Assembly (NCBI RefSeq): GCF_002953195.1
Contig: NZ_CP026377.1
Location: 4,402,001-4,466,000 of the forward strand
Length of the DNA stretch: 64,000 nucleotides
Reading direction: 5' to 3'
From: Mixta gaviniae
Lineage (GTDB): Bacteria > Pseudomonadota > Gammaproteobacteria > Enterobacterales > Enterobacteriaceae
The translations under genes were made by a program, and so were the position numbers. The notes beneath the pieces are model-generated. The model searched no databases. It saw only the letters and a program-made list of their open reading frames with translations, and had not been told where the DNA came from. Shown piece after piece: positions 1 through 11,139 of the stretch; positions within the stretch are counted from its first letter, which is position 1, and every line of letters begins with the position of its first letter.

Positions 1-332
1 GCCAGGTACTCAAGATCCTGAATAAACCGCGTCAGCAGCGGCTGCGCCAGTTCCGGCGGCAGCAGGCCGTTGATCAGATCGGACTGATAGCGACGCAGGC
101 TTTGCTGCACCTGATGCGCCGACAGCCGATCGCTCTGGCTAAGCTTCAGCCAGCTGATCAGCTGGTTAGTGGTGCTGCCGGCGGCGGAAACCACCATCAG
201 ATCGCCCGGCTGGCTATAATCGGCCATAATGCCCGCGACGCGCTGATAACAACTGACATCGGCGAGGCTACTGCCGCCAAATTTATGCAGCTGCCTGCTG
301 TTTTGCGCGCTCGCTGCGGCTGAAATACTCAT
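1..332 (-). CDS. metL: Bifunctional aspartokinase II / homoserine dehydrogenase II (5' part, runs off the window)
   Basis: Only the first 110 or so codons are present, reading leftward from an ATG at 332. The N-terminus carries the aspartokinase signature KFGGSS, followed by alternating strand/helix sequence typical of the amino-acid kinase fold. The start lies 3 bases beyond the metB stop, so the two are one operon, as in E. coli metBL. The full enzyme phosphorylates aspartate and reduces aspartate semialdehyde to homoserine for methionine synthesis. The homoserine dehydrogenase half lies outside the window and cannot be checked. Confidence 0.9.
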   Translation of the reverse strand, partial: MSISAAASAQNSRQLHKFGGSSLADVSCYQRVAGIMADYSQPGDLMVVSAAGSTTNQLISWLKLSQSDRLSAHQVQQSLRRYQSDLINGLLPPELAQPLLTRFIQDLEYL

Positions 333-335
333 CTC

Positions 336-1496
336 TTAACCCTCGGCTGCCACCCGGAATGCATTATCCAGATCGGCGATTAAATCTTCATGATCCTCGA
401 TCCCCACCGATACGCGTAAGAGCGTGTCGGAAATGCCCGCTTCGGCGCGCGCTTCCGCCGACATCCCGGCGTGGGTCATCGTAGCGGTATGGGATATCAG
501 GCTTTCTACTCCACCCAGCGATTCCGCCAGGGTAAACAGCTCCAGCGCCTTCAGGAAACGACGCAGGCGGGCCTCGTCGCCATCGATTTCAAAACTTAGC
601 ATGGCGCCGAAGCCGCGCTGTTGACGCACAGCATACTGGTGGCCGGCGTTGTCCGGCAAAGAAGGATGATACAGCTTTTTCACCAGCGGCTGTTGTTTCA
701 GATAATCGACAATCGCCAGCGCGTTACGCTGCGCCGCCGCCATACGCGGACCGAGCGTACGCATGCCGCGTAGCAACAGATAGCTGTCAAACGCCGAGCC
801 GGTTACGCCGATATTGTTGGCCCACCAGGCCAGCTCGGTGGCGGTCGCCGCCTCTTTAGCGATAACCGCGCCAGCCACCACATCGGAATGGCCGTTCAGG
901 TATTTGGTACAGGAATGCACCACCAGATCGGCGCCCAGCGCCAGCGGATTTTGCAGCGCCGGGCTCAGGAAGGTGTTGTCCACCACGCTGATCGCGCCGG
1001 CGGCACGCGCCGCTTCACAGATAGCGGCGATATCCACCACACGCAGCAGCGGGTTGCTGGGGCTTTCTACCAGCACCAGCGTTGGCTTTTCCGCCAGCGC
1101 CGCCTGCAAAGCCTGCGCATCGCCCTGATCGACGAACTTTACGCGATAGGCGCCGCGTTTGCTCTGGCTGTCGAACAGACGGTAGCTGCCGCCGTAACAG
1201 TCATGCGGCGCCACCAGCAGATCGCCGGGCTTCAGGAACAGCGTGCAAACCAGATGGATCGCGGACATGCCGGTATTGGTCATCACCGCGCCTGCACCGC
1301 CTTCCAGTTCCGCCAGCGCGCGCTGTACGACATCGCGCGTCGGATTGCCGCGGCGCGAATAGTCATGAGCGCGCGGCTGGTTGAAGTCGGTGAAGTTATA
1401 AGTGCTGGAGAGGTGAATCGGCGGGACAACGCAGCCATACTGCTCGTCATCATTCAAACCGCTGCGTACTGCGATGGTTGCCTGTTTACGCGTCAT
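336..1496 (-). CDS. metB: Cystathionine gamma-synthase
   Basis: 386 residues, the same length as E. coli MetB and near-identical over most of it. The enzyme is PLP-dependent and joins O-succinylhomoserine to cysteine to give cystathionine, the first transsulfuration step to methionine. Visible motifs are YSRRGNPTRD near the N-terminus, the PLP-lysine segment SCTKYLNGHSDVV and the C-terminal SLGGVESLISH of the Cys/Met-metabolism family. It is the first gene of metBL, transcribed away from metJ. The 1497-1772 gap holds tandem MetJ boxes, so it should be repressed by MetJ with S-adenosylmethionine. Confidence 0.97.
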   Translation of the reverse strand: MTRKQATIAVRSGLNDDEQYGCVVPPIHLSSTYNFTDFNQPRAHDYSRRGNPTRDVVQRALAELEGGAGAVMTNTGMSAIHLVCTLFLKPGDLLVAPHDCYGGSYRLFDSQSKRGAYRVKFVDQGDAQALQAALAEKPTLVLVESPSNPLLRVVDIAAICEAARAAGAISVVDNTFLSPALQNPLALGADLVVHSCTKYLNGHSDVVAGAVIAKEAATATELAWWANNIGVTGSAFDSYLLLRGMRTLGPRMAAAQRNALAIVDYLKQQPLVKKLYHPSLPDNAGHQYAVRQQRGFGAMLSFEIDGDEARLRRFLKALELFTLAESLGGVESLISHTATMTHAGMSAEARAEAGISDTLLRVSVGIEDHEDLIADLDNAFRVAAEG

Positions 1497-1546
1497 GGTG
1501 CTTACTGTTCCTGAAAGGCCCTGAAGAAGGCTAACAGGATAGCATT

Positions 1547-1594
1547 ACGTATCTGGACGTCAATACATCTGGACATCTAAATGTCTTTGCGTAT
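1547..1594. promoter_or_regulatory. MetJ operator: tandem met boxes
   Basis: Read in 8-base steps from 1555, four consecutive boxes (1555-1562, 1563-1570, 1571-1578, 1579-1586) each match the met-box consensus AGACGTCT at 6 of 8 positions. The flanking steps at 1547 and 1587 match at 4 of 8. Cooperative MetJ dimers are known to bind such 8-bp arrays. The position between divergent metB and metJ matches the E. coli arrangement. Confidence 0.85.
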
Positions 1595-1772
1595 AGATTG
1601 AGCAAACGCGCAATAACCGCTAAAATTGCAGGCGATTGCTCCCCGCAGTCAGGCGTCTGACCTAAACGGCAAAGTTACGTAGTAAATGCTGACTTTGATT
1701 AGTGAGACGCGGAAAGATCGGGCATAATTGGCTGATTTCCGGCACTTTCACTTTTAATAATTAAGGTAACTC

Positions 1773-2090
1773 ATGGCTGAATGGAATGGCGAATATATCA
1801 GCCCTTATGCTGAGCATGGTAAGAAGAGCGAGCAGGTCAAAAAAATTACCGTGTCTATTCCGCTGAAAGTATTAAAAATTCTGACAGATGAGCGTACGCG
1901 TCGTCAGGTAAACAACTTGCGTCACGCCACTAATAGCGAACTGCTGTGCGAAGCGTTTCTGCACGCCTTTACCGGCCAGCCGCTGCCGGACGATGTTGAC
2001 CTGCGTAAAGAGCGCAGCGATGAGATCCCGGAAGAGGCGAAAAAGATTATGCGTGAGCTGGGTAAAGACCCGGATACGTGGGAATACTGA
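1773..2090 (+). CDS. metJ: Methionine repressor MetJ
   Basis: 105 residues, the usual MetJ length. It is a ribbon-helix-helix repressor that uses S-adenosylmethionine as corepressor. The DNA-contacting beta strand [13 protein letters not shown] (about residues 22-34) and the helix with [18 protein letters not shown] are clear. The protein controls metBL and the rest of the methionine regulon through met boxes, which are visible just upstream. The start is preceded by TAAGGTAACTC. A strong terminator follows at 2116. Confidence 0.97.
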   Translation: MAEWNGEYISPYAEHGKKSEQVKKITVSIPLKVLKILTDERTRRQVNNLRHATNSELLCEAFLHAFTGQPLPDDVDLRKERSDEIPEEAKKIMRELGKDPDTWEY

Positions 2091-2115
2091 TCCGTCGCTT
2101 TTGCCCATAAAAAAA

Positions 2116-2137
2116 CCCAGCCGAAGCTGGGTTTTTT
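2116..2137 (+). terminator. Rho-independent terminator after metJ
   Basis: Stem CCCAGC (2116-2121), loop CGAA and GCTGGG (2126-2131) are followed by six T residues. An A-run precedes the stem, so it can also act on the opposite strand at the end of rpmE. Confidence 0.9.
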
Positions 2138-2181
2138 CTTGCATCCGCTCCGTGATAAAACGGTAGCGTCTGCCGGGAAAC

Positions 2182-2394
2182 TTATTTGCTGCCCGGGATG
2201 CTGAAGCGTTTGTTGAAGCGCTCAACACGACCACCGGTATCAACAACACGCTGTTTGCCGGTGTAGAACGGGTGGCATTTACCGCACACGTCCAGGTTCA
2301 GATCGTGACCCACGGTAGAGCGGGTTTTGATCACATTACCGCAAGAACAAGTTGCAGTAATTTCAACATAGTTAGGATGAATACCTTGTTTCAT
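2182..2394 (-). CDS. rpmE: 50S ribosomal protein L31 (zinc-binding form)
   Basis: 70 residues, beginning [12 protein letters not shown]. The four cysteines of the zinc-containing C+ form of L31 are present (C16, C18, C37, C40). The protein sits at the bridge between the ribosomal subunits, and zinc-dependent exchange with a C- paralogue is known for the family. A GAGGTT ribosome-binding site lies upstream of the ATG at 2394. It is divergent from priA, as in E. coli. Confidence 0.97.
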   Translation of the reverse strand: MKQGIHPNYVEITATCSCGNVIKTRSTVGHDLNLDVCGKCHPFYTGKQRVVDTGGRVERFNKRFSIPGSK

Positions 2395-2514
2395 GGGATA
2401 ACCTCAGTAAAGGCCGTGTCGCTCTCCCGCGCCAGGTAAAACCTGCGCCGGCACCACACGCGGATTAAAAATTCTGGTGATTTTCGATGCGCTGTTTTGC
2501 ACCAAAGGCGGCGA

Positions 2515-4806
<2,292 letters not shown>

Positions 4807-5000
4807 GCGCCGCTAACGCAAAGGTTTGCGAGCTGGATCTAAAAACGTCGAATAAGTCACACTTTTCATGCAAATTGAGTAACGACGCTCCCGCCAATCT
4901 GTTAAAAATGTGATGAAAGTCAGCTTTAGCCGCAACAGGCGCAGCATAACGAAACATGACAGACAGTCGGGCCGGTACAGCCGGTGTGAGGAGAAAAGCG

Positions 5001-6032
5001 TTGGAGCAGAACCAGGAGTCGACGGCAGCTACGATGAAAGACGTGGCTGAACGTGCGGGTGTCTCAACCGCCACCGTATCCCGCGCGCTGATGAACCCGG
5101 AAAAGGTCTCAGCGGCGACCCGCCAGAAAGTGGAACAGGCGGTTATTGATGTCGGCTACTCTCCTCATGCACTGGCGCGCAACGCCCGGCGCAGCGAATC
5201 ACGCACCATCCTGGTGATTGTCCCCGATATCTGCGATCCCTTTTTCAGTGAAATTATCCGTGGCGTGGAAGTGACCGCCGCTGCGGAAGGCTATCTGGTG
5301 CTGATTGGCGACTGCGCTCATCAAAATCAGCAGGAGAAAACCTTTCTCAGCCTGATGCTGACGCGCCAGATCGACGGCATGGTGCTGTTAGGTTCGCAGG
5401 TACCTTTTGATACCGGCGTCGAAGAGCAGCGCAACCTGCCGCCGATGGTGATGGCGAATGAGTTCGCGCCGGATCTGGAGCTGCCGACGGTGCATATTGA
5501 TAACCTGACGGCGGCCTTCGAAGCGGTGAATCACCTCTGGCAGCTTGGTCATCGCCGCATCGCCTGTATTGCCGGCCCCGAAGAGATGCCGCTGAGCCAC
5601 TATCGTCTGCAGGGCTACATCCAGGCGCTGCGTCGCCACGGGCAGGATGTGGAGCCGCGCTATATCGTGCGCGGCGACTTTACCTTTGAAGCGGGTGCCG
5701 CCGCCTTTAAACGCCTGATGACGCTGCCAAAGCCGCCTGAAGCGCTGTTTTGTCATAACGACATCATGGCGCTGGGCGCCATGTCGCAGGCGAAACGCAT
5801 GGGGCTGCGTATTCCGCAAGATCTGTCGCTGGTGGGGTTTGATGATATTGAACTCGCCCGCTACAGCGATCCGCCGCTTACGACGGTGGCGCAGCCGCGC
5901 TTCGCGCTGGGTCGGGAAGCGATGCTGCTGTTGCTGGAGCAGCTGCAAGGCAAAATCGTCCGCAACGGCTCGCGCCTGCTGGAGTTTGAATTAAAACTGC
6001 GCGGAAGCACAATACACGCCAGTCAGGCGTAA
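5001..6032 (+). CDS. cytR: LacI-family repressor CytR (TTG start)
   Basis: 343 residues from a TTG at 5001, chosen because GAGGAG lies 7 bases upstream and the product (MEQNQESTAATMKDVA) aligns with the start of E. coli CytR (341 residues). An ATG at 4956 is in frame but would add 15 unmatched residues. The N-terminal LacI helix-turn-helix (MKDVAERAGVSTATVSRAL) is followed by a periplasmic-binding-like effector domain. CytR represses nucleoside uptake and catabolism genes together with CRP and is induced by cytidine. The order priA-cytR-ftsN is as in E. coli. Confidence 0.93.
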   Translation: MEQNQESTAATMKDVAERAGVSTATVSRALMNPEKVSAATRQKVEQAVIDVGYSPHALARNARRSESRTILVIVPDICDPFFSEIIRGVEVTAAAEGYLVLIGDCAHQNQQEKTFLSLMLTRQIDGMVLLGSQVPFDTGVEEQRNLPPMVMANEFAPDLELPTVHIDNLTAAFEAVNHLWQLGHRRIACIAGPEEMPLSHYRLQGYIQALRRHGQDVEPRYIVRGDFTFEAGAAAFKRLMTLPKPPEALFCHNDIMALGAMSQAKRMGLRIPQDLSLVGFDDIELARYSDPPLTTVAQPRFALGREAMLLLLEQLQGKIVRNGSRLLEFELKLRGSTIHASQA

Positions 6033-6204
6033 AAATGGCGCGCATCGCGCAGTTTCAGCAGATTCTTAAACGACTCACCGCTGGTCAAACTTCCAGCCCT
6101 TGAGTAACATGGCGGGCTGACAGCCGGACAGCTGCCGCGCCGCCTTCACATTAGCGCCCTCTTGTCCGGCAGGCATTTTCTTCTTTGAATTAGCGGAACG
6201 ATTA

Positions 6205-7167
6205 GTGGCACAAAAAGATTATGTAGGCCGCGGGCGTTCGACAGGGACGCGTCGCAAGAAAGGCAATAGCCGCAGCAAAAAGCGCAATGGCAGCTCCGGT
6301 GTTTCTAAAATCATGATAGGGCTGGCGGTGGCGGTGCTGGTGGCTTTCGTGGGCGGGCTATGGTTTATCGCTCACCATAAAAAAGAAGAAACGCCTGTTA
6401 TTCCGGATCATAAAGTCAGCGGCAACGGTTTGCCGCCCAAACCGGAAGAGCGCTGGAAATATATCAAAGAGCTGGAAAACCGGCAGATCAGCGTGCCGGC
6501 GCCGAAAGAGCCTTCCGCTGGCGGAGAAGTGCAGTCGCAGACGCAGCTTACCGATGAACAGCGCCAGCTGCTGGAGCAGATGCAGGCGGATATGCGCCAG
6601 GCGCCGACGCAGCTGAACGAAGTGCCGTGGAACGAACAGACGCCGGTGCAGCGCCAGCAGACGCTGCAGCGTCAACAGCAGCAGCAGATGCAGCAGCAGC
6701 GCGCTCAACAGCAGCTACAGTTGCAGCAGCAGCAGATGCAGCAACAGCGCGTTCAACAGCAGCAACAAATGCAGCAGCAACGCGCCCAGCAGCAACTGCA
6801 ACAGCAGCGCGCTCAGCAGCCATCTACGCCGCCGGCGCAAACGCAGCACATGCTACCGCAAAATGCGCCGAAAACGCCGGATAACAGCCGGGCCAAACAG
6901 CAGGAAACGGCGAAAGCCAAAGCGGCGGAAAAAGAGAAGTCGCAGCGCTGGATGGTGCAGTGCGGCTCCTTTAAAGGCAGCGATCAGGCGGAATCGGTGC
7001 GCGCTCAGTTGGCGTTCGAAGGCTTTGAAAGCCGCATCACCAGCGGCGGCGGCTGGAACCGTGTGGTTATCGGCCCGTACAACAGCCGCGCCAGCGCCGA
7101 CAGCACGCTGAAGCGTCTGCGCAGCTCCGGCCACTCCAGCTGCATTCCTCTTGCCCTCGGGGGTTGA
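6205..7167 (+). CDS. ftsN: Cell division protein FtsN
   Basis: 320 residues from a GTG at 6205 (MAQKDYVGRG), as E. coli ftsN also begins with GTG. It is a bitopic inner-membrane protein that triggers septal peptidoglycan synthesis. It has a basic cytoplasmic tail (about 1-33, FtsA contact), one membrane segment (about 35-56), the essential short helix EERWKYIKELENR with W84, Y86 and L90, a glutamine-rich linker (about 145-210) and a C-terminal SPOR domain (about 246-318) that binds denuded glycan strands. The linker is dominated by repeated MQQQRAQQQ-like units. The stop codon lies inside the heat-shock promoter of hslV. Confidence 0.96.
   Translation: MAQKDYVGRGRSTGTRRKKGNSRSKKRNGSSGVSKIMIGLAVAVLVAFVGGLWFIAHHKKEETPVIPDHKVSGNGLPPKPEERWKYIKELENRQISVPAPKEPSAGGEVQSQTQLTDEQRQLLEQMQADMRQAPTQLNEVPWNEQTPVQRQQTLQRQQQQQMQQQRAQQQLQLQQQQMQQQRVQQQQQMQQQRAQQQLQQQRAQQPSTPPAQTQHMLPQNAPKTPDNSRAKQQETAKAKAAEKEKSQRWMVQCGSFKGSDQAESVRAQLAFEGFESRITSGGGWNRVVIGPYNSRASADSTLKRLRSSGHSSCIPLALGG
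6649..6822 (+). repeat. CAG/CAA-rich degenerate repeat encoding the FtsN linker
   Basis: The DNA is an imperfect tandem array of CAGCAGCAG-type units in frame with ftsN. It encodes units such as MQQQRAQQQ and LQQQQ repeated several times. It is non-periplasm-specific low-complexity sequence between the essential helix and the SPOR domain. Such tracts can change length by slippage. Confidence 0.8.
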
Positions 7168-7190
7168 AACCCTCCAAACCTGCCCCATAT
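7163..7190 (+). promoter_or_regulatory. Sigma-32 (RpoH) promoter of hslVU
   Basis: GTTGAAA (7163-7169), a 13-base spacer and CCCCATAT (7183-7190) match the heat-shock consensus CTTGAAA / CCCCATnT almost perfectly. The -35 element overlaps the ftsN stop codon. The E. coli hslVU operon is a known RpoH target. Confidence 0.85.
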
Positions 7191-7203
7191 CTTGTTGCAT
7201 TAT

Positions 7204-7227
7204 GCTCCGCGTCACGCTGCGCGGAGC
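7204..7227 (+). promoter_or_regulatory. Stem-loop in the hslVU 5' leader
   Basis: GCTCCGCG (7204-7211) pairs with CGCGGAGC (7220-7227) around an 8-base loop and is followed by CCTTTTT. It lies between the sigma-32 promoter and the hslV start. It could stabilise the leader mRNA, as reported for E. coli hslVU, or act as the ftsN terminator. The sequence alone does not decide. Confidence 0.6.
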
Positions 7228-7257
7228 CCTTTTTCCACTGTAACAAGGGGTCTGCCC

Positions 7258-7788
7258 GTGACAACGATAGTAAGTGTACGACGCAACGGCCAGGTAGTGA
7301 TTGGCGGTGATGGCCAGGCTACGCTCGGCAATACCGTAATGAAAGGCAACGTCAAAAAAGTGCGTCGTCTCTACCATGACAAAGTGATCGCAGGTTTTGC
7401 CGGCGGCACCGCAGATGCTTTTACCCTGTTCGAACTCTTTGAACGTAAGCTGGAGATGCATCAGGGCCACCTGGTGAAAGCCGCGGTGGAACTGGCGAAA
7501 GACTGGCGCACCGACCGCATGCTGCGCAAGCTTGAAGCGCTGCTGGCGGTAGCGGATGAGAATGCCTCCCTGATTATCACCGGCAACGGCGACGTCATTC
7601 AGCCTGAAAACGATCTGATCGCTATTGGCTCTGGCGGCCCGTATGCCCAGGCCGCCGCCCGTGCGATGCTGGAAAATACCGAGCTGAGCGCTCGCGATAT
7701 TACTGAAAAAGCGTTGGGTATCGCAGGTGACATCTGCATTTACACCAACCACAATCTGACTATTGAAGAATTAGCGTCCAAAGCGTAA
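7258..7788 (+). CDS. hslV: ATP-dependent protease subunit HslV (ClpQ)
   Basis: 176 residues from a GTG at 7258, the E. coli length. Upstream in-frame starts would hide the catalytic residue: after Met removal Thr-2 ([11 protein letters not shown]) is the N-terminal threonine nucleophile of the proteasome-beta-like fold. The mature protein forms a double hexamer capped by HslU. AAGGGG lies 9 bases upstream of the start. hslU follows after 11 bases, so the pair forms one heat-shock operon. Confidence 0.97.
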   Translation: MTTIVSVRRNGQVVIGGDGQATLGNTVMKGNVKKVRRLYHDKVIAGFAGGTADAFTLFELFERKLEMHQGHLVKAAVELAKDWRTDRMLRKLEALLAVADENASLIITGNGDVIQPENDLIAIGSGGPYAQAAARAMLENTELSARDITEKALGIAGDICIYTNHNLTIEELASKA

Positions 7789-7799
7789 GGATCGAAATT

Positions 7800-9131
7800 A
7801 TGTCTGAAATGACTCCGCGCGAGATTGTCAGCGAACTGAACAGATTTATCATCGGCCAGGATGGCGCCAAGCGAGCTGTGGCGATCGCCCTGCGCAACCG
7901 CTGGCGTCGTATGCAGCTGGAAGAAGATCTGCGCCATGAAGTTACGCCTAAAAACATTCTGATGATCGGCCCAACCGGCGTGGGTAAAACCGAAATTGCC
8001 CGTCGTCTGGCCAAGCTGGCGAACGCGCCTTTTATCAAAGTTGAAGCAACCAAGTTCACCGAAGTCGGCTACGTCGGTAAAGAAGTGGATTCCATTATCC
8101 GCGATCTGACCGACGCGGCGATGAAAATGGTGCGCATGCAGGCGATTGAAAAAAACCGCTACCGCGCCGAAGAGATGGCGGAAGAGCGCATCCTCGACGC
8201 GCTGATCCCGCCGGCGAAAAACAACTGGGGCCAGCCGGAGCAGAATGCCGAGCCGTCTGCGGCCCGTCAGTCGTTCCGTAAAAAGCTGCGTGAAGGCCAG
8301 CTGGACGACAAAGAGATCGAAATCAACCTGGCCGCCGCGCCGATGGGCGTGGAGATCATGGCGCCTCCGGGTATGGAAGAGATGACCAGCCAGCTGCAGT
8401 CGATGTTCCAGAACCTCGGCGGTCAGAAGCAGAAGCCGCGCAAGCTGAAAATCAAAGAGGCGATGAAGCTGCTGATCGAAGAAGAAGCGGCCAAGCTGGT
8501 TAATCCGGAAGAGCTGAAGCAGGAAGCGATTGACGCCGTCGAACAGCACGGCATCGTGTTTATCGATGAGATCGATAAAATCTGTAAGCGCGGCGAAACC
8601 TCCGGCCCGGACGTTTCCCGTGAAGGCGTACAGCGCGACCTGCTGCCGCTGGTGGAAGGCTGCACCGTCTCCACCAAGCACGGCATGGTGAAGACAGACC
8701 ATATCCTGTTTATCGCCTCCGGCGCTTTCCAGGTTGCCAGCCCGTCAGATCTGATCCCGGAACTGCAGGGCCGTCTGCCGATTCGCGTTGAGCTGCAGGC
8801 GCTGACCGTTAATGACTTCGAGCGCATCCTGACCGAACCAAACGCCTCTGTGACCGTACAGTACAAGGCGCTAATGGGGACCGAAGGCGTGAATATCAGC
8901 TTCACAGACGACGGCATTCGCCGTATTGCCGAAGCTGCATGGCAGGTTAACGAGACCACGGAAAACATTGGCGCGCGTCGTCTGCACACCGTGCTGGAAC
9001 GTCTGATGGAAGATATCTCCTATGACGCCAGCGACCGCAGCGGCGACAGCATCACCATCGACGCCAACTATGTTTCTCAGCATCTTGATCAGCTGGTGGC
9101 GGACGAAGACCTTAGCCGCTTCATTCTGTAA
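7800..9131 (+). CDS. hslU: HslU (ClpY) unfoldase ATPase
   Basis: 443 residues, identical in length to E. coli HslU. It is an AAA+ ATPase that unfolds substrates and threads them into HslV. Walker A GPTGVGKT is at residues 57-64, the GYVGKE pore loop follows, then the intermediate I-domain (about 110-240), Walker B IVFIDEID and the C-terminal sensor-2 region with NIGARRL. The C-terminal tail that docks into HslV (SRFIL) is intact. A strong terminator follows. Confidence 0.97.
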   Translation: MSEMTPREIVSELNRFIIGQDGAKRAVAIALRNRWRRMQLEEDLRHEVTPKNILMIGPTGVGKTEIARRLAKLANAPFIKVEATKFTEVGYVGKEVDSIIRDLTDAAMKMVRMQAIEKNRYRAEEMAEERILDALIPPAKNNWGQPEQNAEPSAARQSFRKKLREGQLDDKEIEINLAAAPMGVEIMAPPGMEEMTSQLQSMFQNLGGQKQKPRKLKIKEAMKLLIEEEAAKLVNPEELKQEAIDAVEQHGIVFIDEIDKICKRGETSGPDVSREGVQRDLLPLVEGCTVSTKHGMVKTDHILFIASGAFQVASPSDLIPELQGRLPIRVELQALTVNDFERILTEPNASVTVQYKALMGTEGVNISFTDDGIRRIAEAAWQVNETTENIGARRLHTVLERLMEDISYDASDRSGDSITIDANYVSQHLDQLVADEDLSRFIL

Positions 9132-9150
9132 CCGCAGGTTGATCTTTCTT

Positions 9151-9174
9151 AAGGAGGCTTCGGCCTCCTTTTTT
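9151..9174 (+). terminator. Rho-independent terminator of hslVU
   Basis: AAGGAGGC (9151-9158), a TTCG tetraloop and GCCTCCTT (9163-9170) are followed by TTTT. Confidence 0.9.
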
Positions 9175-9282
9175 ATTGCCGCTTTCACCCCCTGCAATTT
9201 GACGAAGATTAAGGCGCCGGCGATGGCACCGCCGTAGACTTCCTCTACCCCTTTCTGATTAGAGTCGGCTGCGGTCACGCTT

Positions 9283-10203
9283 ATGGAACAGATCCAACGA
9301 ATCACCTCCTTTCCTTTCCGGGGCTGGCTGGAAAGCCTGCGTCTGCGCACGTTGCCGCTGGCGTTCGCCTCTATTCTCACCGGCTCGGCGCTCGCCTGGT
9401 GGCAGGGGGAATTTAGCCTGACGGTCGCCCTGCTCTGCTTCCTGACCAGCGGGTTGCTGCAGGTGCTGTCCAATCTGGCGAATGATTATGGCGACGCGCT
9501 GAAAGGCAGCGACGGCAGCGCGCGCCTCGGCCCGCTGCGCGGCATCCAGAAAGGCACTATTACACGGCTGCAGCTGCGCGCGGGGATCATTGCCACGGCG
9601 GGCCTGGCGCTGCTCTGCGGCGGCATTCTGATCCGCTACGCCTGCCATACTCCCGGCGACGTAGTGAGCTTTCTGTTGCTGGGTGCGCTGGCCATCGTGG
9701 CGGCCATTGCCTATACCGTCGGCAAAAAGCCTTACGGCTATCTTGGGCTGGGCGATCTCTCGGTGCTGATCTTTTTCGGCTGGCTGGGCGTCAGCGGCAG
9801 CTTCTATCTGCAAAGCCACAGCGTGCAGCCTTTAGTGCTGCTGCCCGCCACCGCTTGCGGTCTGCTGGCGGCGGCCGTGCTGAATATTAACAACCTGCGC
9901 GATATAGACACCGATCGCCAGTGCGGCAAAATGACGCTGGCGGTGCGGCTTGGCGCGACTCACGCAAGACGCTACCACCTGCTGCTGCTGGGCGGCGCAC
10001 TGCTCTGCTTCGCCGCTTTCGCCTGGTTTGGTCAGCACGGCTGGGGGCGCTGGCTGTTTCTGCTGGCCGCTCCGCTCTTCTGGCGGCAGGGGCGTTATAT
10101 TCTTCAGCAGGAATCGCCTGTCGCCATGCGCCCAATGCTGGAAAAGACGGTCAAGGCAGCGCTGCTGGCTAACGTGCTGTTTTCTCTTGGCGTACTGCTC
10201 TGA
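9283..10203 (+). CDS. menA: 1,4-dihydroxy-2-naphthoate polyprenyltransferase
   Basis: 306 residues of a UbiA-family integral membrane prenyltransferase with about eight or nine membrane segments. It attaches the polyprenyl chain to 1,4-dihydroxy-2-naphthoate to make demethylmenaquinone. The first Asp-rich prenyl-diphosphate site appears as NDYGDALKGSD and the second as NNLRDIDTDRQCGK. It lies between hslU and rraA, as in E. coli. A possible promoter lies in the 150-base gap after the hslU terminator, but no clear match was seen. Confidence 0.95.
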   Translation: MEQIQRITSFPFRGWLESLRLRTLPLAFASILTGSALAWWQGEFSLTVALLCFLTSGLLQVLSNLANDYGDALKGSDGSARLGPLRGIQKGTITRLQLRAGIIATAGLALLCGGILIRYACHTPGDVVSFLLLGALAIVAAIAYTVGKKPYGYLGLGDLSVLIFFGWLGVSGSFYLQSHSVQPLVLLPATACGLLAAAVLNINNLRDIDTDRQCGKMTLAVRLGATHARRYHLLLLGGALLCFAAFAWFGQHGWGRWLFLLAAPLFWRQGRYILQQESPVAMRPMLEKTVKAALLANVLFSLGVLL

Positions 10204-10246
10204 TTGCCCTGGAGCTGATATAACGCAACTTTGCGGGTTGATGATT

Positions 10247-10276
10247 TTGCCAACAACTTGAATAAAGCGATATACT
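10247..10276 (+). promoter_or_regulatory. Promoter of rraA
   Basis: TTGCCA (10247-10252), an 18-base spacer and TATACT (10271-10276) lie 33 bases before the rraA start. Five of six bases match at both hexamers. The -10 region GATATACTTA also fits a sigma-S-type extended -10. A sigma-S promoter for rraA is known in E. coli, so dual use is possible. Confidence 0.6.
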
Positions 10277-10308
10277 TACCGCTCCTGTGGCAAACAGACG
10301 AAAATCCT

Positions 10309-10794
10309 ATGAAATACGATACTTCCGAACTCTGCGACATCTACCACGAAGATGTAAACGTGGTTGAACCACTCTTCTCCAACTTTGGGGGTCGCACCTC
10401 GTTTGGCGGCCAAATCACGACGGTAAAATGTTTCGAGGACAACGGCCTGTTATACGATCTGCTGGAAGAAAACGGCCGGGGTCGTGTGCTGCTGGTAGAT
10501 GGCGGCGGTTCGGTGCGGCGCGCGCTGGTGGATGCGGCGCTGGCCCAGCTGGCGGTGCAGAACGAATGGGAAGGTATCGTGGTCTATGGCTCGGTGCGCC
10601 AGGTGGATGACCTGGAAGAGCTGGATATCGGCATTCAGGCGATTGCGGCGATCCCGGCAGGCGCGGCGGGCGAAGGTATTGGTGAAAGCGACGTGCGCGT
10701 CAATTTCGGCGGCGTCACCTTCTTCTCCGGCGATCACTTATACGCCGACAACACCGGTATGATTCTGTCGGAAGATCCGCTGGATATCGAATAG
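10309..10794 (+). CDS. rraA: Regulator of ribonuclease E activity A
   Basis: 161 residues from the ATG at 10309 ([12 protein letters not shown]), matching E. coli RraA in length and almost throughout. RraA forms a ring-shaped trimer that binds the C-terminal scaffold of RNase E and inhibits mRNA decay. It was earlier misnamed MenG. The RraA-like core motif [12 protein letters not shown] is present. An in-frame GTG or TTG upstream would extend it but finds no family support. It has its own promoter and a terminator shared with convergent zapB. Confidence 0.96.
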   Translation: MKYDTSELCDIYHEDVNVVEPLFSNFGGRTSFGGQITTVKCFEDNGLLYDLLEENGRGRVLLVDGGGSVRRALVDAALAQLAVQNEWEGIVVYGSVRQVDDLEELDIGIQAIAAIPAGAAGEGIGESDVRVNFGGVTFFSGDHLYADNTGMILSEDPLDIE

Positions 10795-10843
10795 CGCTGA
10801 CCGCGACTCTCCTGCGCTCAGGCGCGGGATCGCGCCAGCAAAA

Positions 10844-10869
10844 ACGGGTGCCTGGGCACCCGTTTTTTT
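10844..10869. terminator. Bidirectional terminator between rraA and zapB
   Basis: ACGGGTGCC (10844-10852) pairs with GGCACCCGT (10855-10863), followed by a T-run and preceded by an A-run. It can therefore serve both convergent genes. Confidence 0.88.
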
Positions 10870-10899
10870 ATGGTTGATGGAAGCAGTATCCCGACGGGA

Positions 10900-11139
10900 T
10901 TACACTTCTTCCATCTTACCTAACAAAGCCCGCAGGCGATCCTGCCACTGCGTTTGCTCTTCTTTCAGCTGCTGGTTTTCACGAACCAGCGCTTCGCTGT
11001 TTCCCGAGGCCTGCTGTACCTCATGCTTCAGAGTATTGTTCTGCTCTTTCAGCTCTTCGATTTCCATCTGCAGCAGGGTGATGGTATCAATCGCCTGCTG
11101 AACTTTCGCTTCCAGTTTCTCGAATACTTCAAATGACAT
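10900..11139 (-). CDS. zapB: Cell division factor ZapB
   Basis: 79 residues, almost entirely coiled coil ([18 protein letters not shown]...), close to the 81 residues of E. coli ZapB. It forms filaments at mid-cell that stabilise the Z-ring through ZapA and link it to MatP. Heptad leucines run through the whole protein and there is no membrane segment. It is convergent with rraA and divergent from glpF. Confidence 0.95.
   Translation of the reverse strand: MSFEVFEKLEAKVQQAIDTITLLQMEIEELKEQNNTLKHEVQQASGNSEALVRENQQLKEEQTQWQDRLRALLGKMEEV

Noticed and set aside
7740..8702. 320-codon open frame antisense to hslU
   Set aside because: It overlaps the Walker motifs of a certain gene and its translation matches nothing.
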